From a virus, in IMG/VR virus record IMGVR_UViG_3300046656_000289, positions 1 through 20,129 of that record: a DNA stretch of 20,129 bases. The stretch is one strand, 5' to 3'. Made by a program: the position numbers and the translations under genes. This document shows positions 14,970-20,129 of this stretch, piece by piece. Positions within the stretch are counted from its first letter, which is position 1. The number at the start of each line of letters is the position of its first letter. The notes beneath the pieces were generated by a model. That model ran no database searches, had not been told where the DNA came from, and was given only the letters and a program-made list of their open reading frames with translations.

Positions 14970-15317
14970 CTACCGTGTGTCGGCAACCACCGCGGTCGCC
15001 AGATCGTCCGTCGTCGCCTTGATCTCAGCGCTCAGGTCCGCAACCTTCGCCAGCGTCGCCGTCGGATCTCCGCCCGCTGCGATGAGCGCATCGAGCTTCG
15101 CCGCGAGACCGTTCAGCAGACCGATCGCGGAATCCTTGCCAGCCTTGAGAACCGTCACGTCCGCAACCAGGCCGTCGAGGGCGACATTCACATCGTCAAG
15201 TGCTCCCATTTCTTTTACCTCCGCTCGGATAAGTTTTTCCAGAAGGCAGCTGTTTCGGTGCAGCAGCTGAATGATCTTGTCCAGCTTCTCGTGCTGCGAC
15301 TTACGCGCTTCTCTCAT
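14970..15317 (-). CDS. 115-residue helical protein, apparently two small genes fused in frame, with internal start
   Basis: The full frame starts at ATG 15317, overlapping the previous stop as TGATG. Residues 1-36 are a charged amphipathic helix (HEKLDKIIQLLHRNSCLLEK). Residues 37-115, from an internal ATG at 15209, begin MGALDDVNVALDGLVADVTV and form a helical heptad-like Ala/Leu/Asp-rich protein ending in D-L-A-T-A-V-V-A-D-T-R, a kind of small protein seen free-standing in phage structural regions. The internal ATG has a perfect GGAGGT seven bases upstream, stronger than the GAAGG before ATG 15317. Two products sharing one C-terminus are therefore likely. No enzyme motif is present; coiled-coil oligomerisation is the probable property. 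Confidence 0.65.
   Translation of the reverse strand: MREARKSQHEKLDKIIQLLHRNSCLLEKLIRAEVKEMGALDDVNVALDGLVADVTVLKAGKDSAIGLLNGLAAKLDALIAAGGDPTATLAKVADLSAEIKATTDDLATAVVADTR
15217..15222 (-). promoter_or_regulatory. Internal ribosome binding site within the 14970-15317 gene
   Basis: GGAGGT on the - strand is followed, seven bases later, by an in-frame ATG at 15209-15207. It is among the best Shine-Dalgarno matches in the window and lies inside a continuing reading frame, so it should give a 79-residue short form of the protein. Confidence 0.6.
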
Positions 15318-15766
15318 CAGACACCTTCGATGACGTACATCAGATCGTATGTGCCGGTGCCAACGCCTGTGATCGTATTCAGCGTCGTGATGACGATGTT
15401 CGTCCCAGCGGTAGCCAGGAACGCGCACGTCTGCATGATGCGAAGGTTCGCTGTCTTCGCATCAATCGCCGTCACGGTGCCCACGCCCAGATTCACGAGG
15501 AGCACATCGCACGCGGCCTGCGCGCTGCCATCGTTGAACGCAACCTGCGCCTTCACCGTATGGGAGGTGCCTGCAGTGGAACCCGTTCGGATGCGGATGG
15601 ATGTCGTCACCCGGTAAATCCCGGTGCGCTGGACGGGATAGGTCAGCATGTCGCTGCCTTCGGTGGACGTGCTCGCCGTCGCCGCGAGCATGTTGATCGC
15701 TGTCTTCTCCAGGGCGCCGGTTCGGCCGTAGTTGAAAGGCCAATCGCCGCTCGCAAAATGCGTCAT
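15317..15766 (-). CDS. 149-residue beta-sandwich virion-type protein
   Basis: The product is rich in Thr, Ala, Val and Gly with alternating strands: Y-P-V-Q-R-T-G-I-Y-R-V-T-T-S, then H-T-V-K-A-Q-V-A-F-N-D-G near residue 75, N-I-V-I-T-T-L near 125, and a closing T-Y-D-L-M-Y-V-I-E-G-V. This reads as a jelly-roll domain of the kind used as capsid decoration or fibre knob, and its strand pattern resembles the C-terminal ~105 residues of the fibre-like protein at 6698-9127. The ATG at 15766 overlaps the preceding stop as TGATG with GGAGG five bases upstream; an in-frame TTG just before is not needed. There is no signal peptide, unlike its upstream neighbour. Capsid or fibre decoration is inference from fold and location. 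Confidence 0.62.
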   Translation of the reverse strand: MTHFASGDWPFNYGRTGALEKTAINMLAATASTSTEGSDMLTYPVQRTGIYRVTTSIRIRTGSTAGTSHTVKAQVAFNDGSAQAACDVLLVNLGVGTVTAIDAKTANLRIMQTCAFLATAGTNIVITTLNTITGVGTGTYDLMYVIEGV

Positions 15767-16539
15767 CAATGCCTCCAGTTCGAAACGGGAATCGCGGTCG
15801 TCACTCCGCCCGGGATCGTCCAGCTCAGCGTCATCTGCGCATTTCCGTTGTGGTGCATCGCCTCGACGATGATCGGGGTCCAGCCTGCGGCTGTGATGTT
15901 GAACTGACAGCTGGATGAGTGAACGTTCTGCACACCGAAGTCATTCGCCACGTACACACCGCCGACCCATGCGCGCCAGCCGTCTTCGACAAGGCCCGTC
16001 AGGCCCCATACCCCGGGAATCGGGAAGTTGATCTGCCCCTCCCAGTGTTCGGAGAAGGTGTCCACGCCCATCCCAGCGAGCGGTGCACCTTGCCCCCAGG
16101 TGAAGGCGATTGCGATGTCGTCCCGCTTCGCAAACAGGCCCGTCAGATCCTCGTTGTTGAAGTAGCTGCCCATGATGCCCGGCTGCCAGTCATGCGCCTT
16201 GATCGCAACGAGCTCCCGGTTCCCAATGCAGCTCACGTTGGTTCCGTCGTCGACATTCATCCAGAACACGGCGTAGTGAATCGAATCTGAAAGCGCCACC
16301 ACGCACGAGTCGTTCCGCCCAGCCATGCCTGCACCGGGAAGGAACCCGAGGCTCATCTCATGGTTGTTCGGAACCTGCTTCACGAACAGCTCCCCGCGAT
16401 ACAAGTCCAGAAGGGGCTTCGTCGAATCCACCGAGCACGAATCTCCGCCGTTGAATTCAGGCCACGTCCATCGCAGCTTTACATCCGCGCCCTCGGCACT
16501 CGATGCGATGAGCAGAAACGCCAGAACCCAGAGCCTCAT
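15766..16539 (-). CDS. Secreted protein with signal peptide and C-terminal PA14 domain
   Basis: A 257-residue protein with a clear Sec signal: MRLWVLAFLLIASSAEGA, cleavage probably after residue 17 or 18, no lipobox Cys. Residues about 20-118 form an Ig/fibronectin-like section opening V-K-L-R-W-T-W-P. Residues about 122-255 match PA14: G-S-Y-F-N-N-E-D-L-T-G, then F-T-W-G-Q-G-A-P, D-T-F-S-E-H-W-E-G-Q-I, D-G-W-R-A-W-V-G-G-V, and the final M-T-L-S-W-T-I-P-G-G followed by I-P-V-S-N-W. PA14 domains commonly bind carbohydrates in adhesins, toxins and glycosidases. Four Cys in the mature chain could form disulfides, consistent with export. Start ATG at 16539 overlaps the upstream stop as TGATG with GAGG four bases away. 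An exported protein is unusual in a capsid operon. PA14 call strong, role unknown. Confidence 0.75.
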   Translation of the reverse strand: MRLWVLAFLLIASSAEGADVKLRWTWPEFNGGDSCSVDSTKPLLDLYRGELFVKQVPNNHEMSLGFLPGAGMAGRNDSCVVALSDSIHYAVFWMNVDDGTNVSCIGNRELVAIKAHDWQPGIMGSYFNNEDLTGLFAKRDDIAIAFTWGQGAPLAGMGVDTFSEHWEGQINFPIPGVWGLTGLVEDGWRAWVGGVYVANDFGVQNVHSSSCQFNITAAGWTPIIVEAMHHNGNAQMTLSWTIPGGVTTAIPVSNWRH

Positions 16540-16847
16540 CAGTCCTCGAAACCACCCCCGGGCGTCGGATCACTGCTTCCCGTCACCTTGCGGCTCCGCG
16601 TGATCCCGCCGTCCGAGGCTGCGGACTTCCAGCCGCCGTTCCCATCCTTGTCCGGATGCGTATCGCTCTCCGGAACCGCCTCGTAGGAGAGCCCGTACTC
16701 GTTGTCGTCTGTGACGTCACCACCCCACAGCTGGCTAAAGAGATCGCGCCCAGCGAGGGCTGCGTTGTCCTGGCTGCGCGCGGCGCTCTTGATCGTCCGC
16801 ATCGGACGCTTGCTGCTCGCCTGGTTGCCGCCTTGTCCTGTGCCCAT
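16539..16847 (-). CDS. Unknown 102-residue polar protein downstream of the coat gene
   Basis: A polar, Gly/Ser/Asp/Lys-rich protein starting MGTGQGGNQASSKRPMRTIK and ending S-D-P-T-P-G-G-G-F-E-D, likely disordered apart from a short helical middle (A-L-A-G-R-D-L-F-S-Q-L-W). The ATG at 16847 has a GGGGGA stretch close upstream. The frame continues open further upstream, but that part only shadows the coat gene. It is the first gene after the coat stem-loop. No family is recognised; small disordered proteins in this position are sometimes head-associated. Confidence 0.55.
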   Translation of the reverse strand: MGTGQGGNQASSKRPMRTIKSAARSQDNAALAGRDLFSQLWGGDVTDDNEYGLSYEAVPESDTHPDKDGNGGWKSAASDGGITRSRKVTGSSDPTPGGGFED

Positions 16848-16862
16848 CGTTCCCCCTATGGA

Positions 16863-16888
16863 GGGTGGGGGCCGCCTGACCCCCACCC
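16863..16888 (-). terminator. GC-rich stem-loop after the coat gene (partial terminator or processing hairpin)
   Basis: GGGTGGGGG at 16863-16871 and CCCCCACCC at 16880-16888 form a perfect 9-bp stem with an 8-base loop, ten bases past the coat stop codon on the - strand. There is no T-run on the - strand exit side, so full intrinsic termination is doubtful. Attenuation of downstream genes or protection of the coat mRNA 3' end is more likely. Confidence 0.55.
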
Positions 16889-16897
16889 CCATCGCCA

Positions 16898-17896
16898 CTA
16901 CGCGGTGCTGATCGAAGCTCCGGTGAAGACGAAGTTGGCCTGCTCGTTCAGAACTTCGAGCGTGACCTCGCCGAGGATCATGCCTGCCACCGAATCGCCC
17001 CTCTTCCCGATGAGGCTGTGCGCCATCGGTCGGAGCCACGCGAGACGGTTCTTTGCCCGTTCGAAGCACCACACGTTCCCCGAGACATCGGACGCCGCGG
17101 TGCCCGTTGCCGTCACGGTCGCCTGCGGAATCCAGCGATCCGTGATGATCTGGAGCATTCCGAAGTCCGAGAAGTAGAAGTCGATCGCGTTGATGAGCTT
17201 CTTGTCGACTGCAGCGATGTTGCGGTTCTGGCTCGGCACCGTGAACGAGGAGATCGTCTGCTTGATCTTCGGCGAGACGAACACCTGCTCCGGATTCGCG
17301 CCGTTCGAATAGGCGCGTTCGAGACCAGAGTTGAAGATGGCGGAGGTGAGAATCCCAGCCGTCGCCGTCGAGCTGATCGCGGAAACCGTCTGTCCCGCGC
17401 CCGTCGCCGTCGTCGAGATGAACGCGCGGAACGGAATCAGCGTCCGGATGACGTTCGACGCACCGGTCGCGCCGGTCGTCGTCGTCGTCACGAAGAGCGA
17501 CGCTTCCAGGTTTCGCGCCAGCTCCTTCGTCGCCTTCTGAACCTCGTAGGCGTACGCGTCCTTGAAGCCCGCGGGATTCACAGCCCGCTGGGTCTCCGAG
17601 ACCGCGATGTCCTTGCGGAAGATCTGCGTGCGGTTGAGGCGCCGGGTCGGCCGCGTGGTCGCGGTCGAGTAGGTCCAGTCGTCTCCTTCGATCGCGCCCG
17701 CGGTGCTGGTTGCGGCGAGCGTGTCGGTCAGCCACTCGTGCACAACGTGCTGCGCACGAACCTTCGGAGCCTGCGTCACCCACGGGGTGTCGTAGGGATC
17801 GATGTTCGTGATGAGATCCAGAAGGTCTTCGCGGTTGGCCCCGGCGCCTGCCAGGAATCCAAATCCGTAGACCCCAAAATTACCAGGTGCGGTCAT
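16898..17896 (-). CDS. Major coat (capsid) protein, DUF5309 / SU10-like type
   Basis: A 332-residue HK97-fold candidate that forms the icosahedral shell. The N-terminal block N-R-E-D-L-L-D-L-I-T-N-I-D-P-Y-D-T-P-W (about residues 21-39), followed by H-E-W-L-T-D-T-L near 53-60 and A-I-E-G-D-D-W near 68-74, is the recognisable signature of the DUF5309 capsid family. The central part is Thr/Ala/Ser-rich with the segment N-P-E-Q-V-F-V-S-P typical of the P-domain, and the C-terminus contains A-K-N-R-L-A-W-L-R-P. The ATG at 17896 is preceded by AAAGGG about six bases away. It directly follows a scaffold-like gene and is the only gene with hairpins on both sides, as expected for the most abundant product. 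Confidence 0.88.
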   Translation of the reverse strand: MTAPGNFGVYGFGFLAGAGANREDLLDLITNIDPYDTPWVTQAPKVRAQHVVHEWLTDTLAATSTAGAIEGDDWTYSTATTRPTRRLNRTQIFRKDIAVSETQRAVNPAGFKDAYAYEVQKATKELARNLEASLFVTTTTTGATGASNVIRTLIPFRAFISTTATGAGQTVSAISSTATAGILTSAIFNSGLERAYSNGANPEQVFVSPKIKQTISSFTVPSQNRNIAAVDKKLINAIDFYFSDFGMLQIITDRWIPQATVTATGTAASDVSGNVWCFERAKNRLAWLRPMAHSLIGKRGDSVAGMILGEVTLEVLNEQANFVFTGASISTA

Positions 17897-17914
17897 CCTT
17901 GACCCTTTCCCCTA

Positions 17915-17936
17915 CTAGAGGCCCCCTGGCCCCTAG
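17915..17936 (-). promoter_or_regulatory. Stem-loop between scaffold stop and coat start
   Basis: In the - strand RNA, CUAGGGGCC pairs with GGCCUCUAG over nine base pairs (one G-U) around an AGGG loop. The scaffold stop codon lies within the stem and the coat ribosome binding region begins just after it. It could mark an RNA cleavage point or separate coat translation from scaffold translation. There is no terminal T-run. Confidence 0.5.
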
Positions 17937-18865
17937 ATCTTGCCGTCGACCCCGAAGACCGACGGGTAATCACGCTCCAGCACAGCACCGATCGTGCTCT
18001 TCCAGAGCTGCTGCGGATATCCGGCCTTCGCCAGATCGAGCAGATTTCCGAACTTCTCATCGGAGATCTGATTCGGCGAGAACCATTCATCCTGCGTCCG
18101 CGTATCGGCCGCTGTGGCCCGCGTGACGGCGGCATCCGCCTTGGCGGCCTGCGCCTTCTCGACGCGCTCTGCGTTGCGCTCCGTCAGGTCCTGCGCCTTC
18201 GCCACTTGATTCTCACGTTCGAAATGGAGCCATGCGAGCTCTCGGGCGAGAAGAAACTCGCCCGCGCTCTCCGCCTTCGTCACCTTTTCCAGGAGCTCGG
18301 GCTGGCCCTGAACGAACTGTGAGAGCTTGTCGAAGTTGTCCCCATACTCCGGATACTTCGAAAGGATCTGTCGATCGGCTTCCATCTTCTTCACCGCGGG
18401 CTCGAACATCTTCGTCACCGTTTGCTGTGACAGTTGCTCGATCGCGCTCCGCAGTGCAGCCTTGGGCACACCGAAATTCTCCAGCTCTTCGAGTGGATCG
18501 CTCACGGGCTCCGGAGTCGCTGTCGACTTCGACAGCAGCGGCTCCATCGCCTTCACGCGATCCCAACCTTCGCTGGCCCACTTTCGGGTTTCGGCAATCC
18601 CCTTGATCGCATCCTCACGGGTCTTGTAGCTCCCGGGGATGAACCACTCCTCTTCCTTCGCAGCTTCCGGAGCCTTTTCCACCTTGTCGGCTGCGGGCGC
18701 GGGCGGGGCGGGACTGCCACCCTCCGATCGCACATCAACCTGCGGAGGATTCAGTGGCTGTCCAGACTTCCACCGATCTCCGCCCGTCTCGCCGAGAGCC
18801 TCCTCGCCGATCGCGTTCAGCAATCCGCGCGCGAGACCTTCGACCTCGTTATCCTCCACTGCCAT
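17933..18865 (-). CDS. Capsid scaffolding protein
   Basis: A 310-residue acidic, low-complexity helical protein with the layout of podoviral scaffolds, which shape the procapsid and then leave. Residues about 45-75 are Pro/Ala/Glu-rich and probably disordered. Residues about 75-100 hold W-F-I-P-G-S-Y-K-T-R-E-D-A-I-K-G, a segment that recurs in phage scaffolds. Residues about 225-265 form an Ala/Glu/Lys/Arg coiled coil, and the C-terminal ~45 residues are a compact helical region that could bind coat. It lies immediately upstream of the coat gene. The ATG at 18865 has GGAGGGG eight bases upstream and overlaps the previous gene by 17 bases. No protease motif was noticed, so an autoproteolytic type is not supported. 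Confidence 0.78.
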   Translation of the reverse strand: MAVEDNEVEGLARGLLNAIGEEALGETGGDRWKSGQPLNPPQVDVRSEGGSPAPPAPAADKVEKAPEAAKEEEWFIPGSYKTREDAIKGIAETRKWASEGWDRVKAMEPLLSKSTATPEPVSDPLEELENFGVPKAALRSAIEQLSQQTVTKMFEPAVKKMEADRQILSKYPEYGDNFDKLSQFVQGQPELLEKVTKAESAGEFLLARELAWLHFERENQVAKAQDLTERNAERVEKAQAAKADAAVTRATAADTRTQDEWFSPNQISDEKFGNLLDLAKAGYPQQLWKSTIGAVLERDYPSVFGVDGKI

Positions 18866-19184
18866 TTGTCAGCCCCTCCGCCCTGGGGGGACTACCCCCA
18901 AAGAGCCTCTGGTTCTGTGTTTCACTACCGGCGACATCCCGTGCCTCTTCATGGGCCAGGATCGCCGCCGCGTTCATCTCCTGGTCCGGCCATTCGATAG
19001 CCCACTTCAGCGCAGCGATCGCACCCCGGAGATAGTCATCCGGGAAGTCCCCCCGCGTCTTGGAGCTAGGTTCGAGCAACAGCGCGTAGTATTCCTTTAC
19101 CTTCTCCGCAATCCGCGCCTTGTACAGCCCTTCCCACGCCGGGCACATCAGCATGAATCCGAGCTGTTCGTGTTCAGGTCTCAC
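18849..19184 (-). CDS. Unknown 111-residue protein between portal and scaffold
   Basis: The product is mostly helical (MRPEHEQLGFMLMCPAWEGL, then A-R-I-A-E-K-V-K-E-Y-Y) with a conserved-looking P-D-D-Y-L-R-G-A-I-A-A-L-K-W-A-I-E-W-P middle and a polar Gly/Ser tail. The GTG at 19184 overlaps the preceding stop as GTGA, and AAGG lies four bases upstream. I recognise no domain. Small genes in this place in related podoviruses are usually head-assembly accessories, which is the only clue. Confidence 0.6.
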   Translation of the reverse strand: MRPEHEQLGFMLMCPAWEGLYKARIAEKVKEYYALLLEPSSKTRGDFPDDYLRGAIAALKWAIEWPDQEMNAAAILAHEEARDVAGSETQNQRLFGGSPPRAEGLTNGSGG

Positions 19185-19525
19185 TGCACCTTGTTCCTTC
19201 GGATCATCTTTACCTCGGCCTGCTTCTTCCTCAGCGGCGAGTTCGCGTCCATCCGGACCATGCCTCGATCGACCAGTTTCCTTCCCTGCTCGATCACTTC
19301 CGGCGGCATCGACATGCTGCCTTCGCCTGAAGCGAGGATGTCTTCCATATCGGGCATGTCGCCAAGCCGAGCACGCAGGCTCTTCTTCATCAGGTCTGAG
19401 AACCCCCGCGTGAACCTGTTCCCTTGTTTGCGCTTTAGGTCAGCAACCAAGTCCTTCAGGTGTTTCTCATTCCCCTCTGTAAGCGCATTTCGGACAGCCG
19501 CTCGATCGATAGGGCTCGGTCTCAT
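19181..19525 (-). CDS. Unknown 114-residue basic protein after the portal gene
   Basis: Starts at ATG 19525, overlapping the portal stop as ATGA, with AGGGGG eight bases upstream; the longer open frame only shadows portal sequence. The product has a helical N-terminal half (P-I-D-R-A-A-V-R-N-A-L, then L-K-D-L-V-A-D-L-K-R-K-Q) and a basic C-terminus ending R-R-N-K-V-Q. No known domain is visible. Its coupling to the portal suggests it is made with the head proteins. Confidence 0.6.
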   Translation of the reverse strand: MRPSPIDRAAVRNALTEGNEKHLKDLVADLKRKQGNRFTRGFSDLMKKSLRARLGDMPDMEDILASGEGSMSMPPEVIEQGRKLVDRGMVRMDANSPLRKKQAEVKMIRRNKVQ

Positions 19526-20129
19526 GCCGCAACCCCCTGTCCGGCATAGGTCGGAAGGTAGGTTCCCACCTGGTTCGGTGTGCCTGGGACCTCCGACCCC
19601 TGGTCCTCGGGAGCCTGGCCGCCGCCTTGCTGCGCGGCCATCATGGCCTGCATCTGCGCGGGCGTTGCGACGAGCTCGTTCACGTTCTCCAGCTCGAATT
19701 CGCGGCACAGCTGGCGCATGAAGGGAATCCAGTTGATCGCGCTCGCCATCATCGGATTGCTGCCCATCGCCTGCATGAGGAAGGTGAGGTTCTGCTGGCG
19801 CTGCGTGCGGTTCAGCTGCGTCGTCGCACCCACCGCATGGGCCTCGTAGTTCGGAACGAGATCCCAGCCGGAGATGCTCTCCCGGGTCGTCACGGGGATC
19901 TGCTCGCCCGTCACGGGATCGGTGATCGCGTTCTCTCCCAGGATGAAGACCTCTCGATCGCTGGTCATGAACTGGCGGTTCGCATCGACCATCCAGTCGA
20001 CCATGGGTTCGAGAAAGCTCTCCTCGAAGATCCGACTTTCCATCATGAGCCGCGTTGCGACAGCCTCACTCCGACCCAGGTATTCACGAGCGGTCTGGCC
20101 CTGCGATTGGCCTCCCATGACCGTGACTT
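19522..20129 (-). CDS. Portal protein, C-terminal part (5' end outside window)
   Basis: The - strand frame is open through the right edge, so the visible ~201 residues are only the end of the gene; an internal Met near 20118 is not taken as the start. The portal forms the dodecameric ring at the capsid vertex that DNA enters and leaves by and to which the tail attaches. Supporting segments are S-Q-G-Q-T-A-R-E-Y-L-G-R, then R-L-M-M-E-S-R-I-F-E-E-S-F-L-E-P-M and a Q-R-Q-Q-N-L-T-F-L-M-Q helix, the layout of podoviral portal stem and wing regions, followed by a Gln/Gly/Pro-rich tail. Position just ahead of scaffold and coat agrees. Overlaps the next start as ATGA. Confidence 0.8.
   Translation of the reverse strand, partial: VTVMGGQSQGQTAREYLGRSEAVATRLMMESRIFEESFLEPMVDWMVDANRQFMTSDREVFILGENAITDPVTGEQIPVTTRESISGWDLVPNYEAHAVGATTQLNRTQRQQNLTFLMQAMGSNPMMASAINWIPFMRQLCREFELENVNELVATPAQMQAMMAAQQGGGQAPEDQGSEVPGTPNQVGTYLPTYAGQGVAA

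Noticed and set aside
15318-15428. Upstream extension of the 14970-15317 frame
   Set aside because: The extra residues are His/Arg-rich and read through the end of the beta-sandwich gene. ATG 15317 with TGATG overlap is the natural upstream limit.
16863-16888. A full rho-independent terminator after the coat gene
   Set aside because: The stem is strong but no T-run follows on the - strand, and downstream genes are tightly linked virion genes. Kept only as a hairpin of uncertain effect.
16539-17783. A 414-residue - strand frame covering the coat gene in another phase
   Set aside because: Its first three quarters are Asp/Arg/Gly/His-rich shadow of the coat gene. Only the last 102 residues, from the ATG at 16847, look real and these are annotated.
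1-20129. tRNA genes, CRISPR arrays, insertion sequences, integrase or attachment sites
   Set aside because: No cloverleaf-like segments, regular direct repeats, transposase or recombinase motifs were seen when reading both strands, although a tool-based scan was not possible.

Overview
The window looks like part of the genome of a tailed, short-tailed (podovirus-type) bacteriophage with GC-rich DNA. Almost every base is coding, adjacent genes overlap by 1-17 bases, and the gene order portal, scaffold, major coat, tail adaptor, tail nozzle, fibre, three internal/ejection-type proteins, lysis genes is that of T7-like virion modules. The host cannot be read directly. A large virion protein carrying a transglycosylase domain and a lysis cassette with several small membrane proteins suggest a Gram-negative bacterium. 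No integrase, repressor, tRNA, CRISPR or insertion sequence was seen.

Layout. The first 262 bases are the + strand 3' end of a family A DNA polymerase, the edge of a replication module. Everything else lies on the - strand and reads right to left, so the two modules converge near base 300. From the right edge the - strand genes are: portal (incomplete, 20129 to 19522), two small unknown genes, scaffold (18865-17933), major coat protein of the DUF5309/SU10-like type (17896-16898), an accessory block (16847-12597), the tail tubular A-like adaptor (12596-11667), the tail tubular B-like nozzle (11667-9130), a fibre-like protein (9127-6698), a small gene with a TTG start (6705-6388), and three consecutive proteins in the positions of T7 gp14, gp15 and gp16 (6377-1367), the last with an N-terminal lytic transglycosylase domain. 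The lysis cassette follows (1370-328): a TM plus coiled-coil protein, a two-TM holin-like protein, a 34-residue amphipathic peptide, a second two-TM mini-protein, and an M15-type zinc peptidase endolysin.

The accessory block between coat and tail adaptor is the most unusual part. It holds nine small or non-standard genes: a 102-residue protein, a protein with a Sec signal peptide and a C-terminal PA14 domain, a beta-sandwich protein, a helical protein whose reading frame appears to fuse two small genes while keeping a strong internal ribosome binding site and ATG, a 59-residue DUF6496-like protein, two short paralogues sharing a T-x-T-A-x-E-T-G-A motif, a 111-residue protein, and a GT4-like glycosyltransferase. 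Several plausibly concern the particle surface or the host envelope, which is inference.

Expression. Tight start/stop overlaps imply translational coupling along a long - strand transcript. The coat gene is the exception: it has short gaps on both sides and each gap holds a G/C-rich stem-loop, which may isolate or stabilise its message. No promoter could be identified with confidence in the window; the - strand promoter probably lies beyond the right edge.
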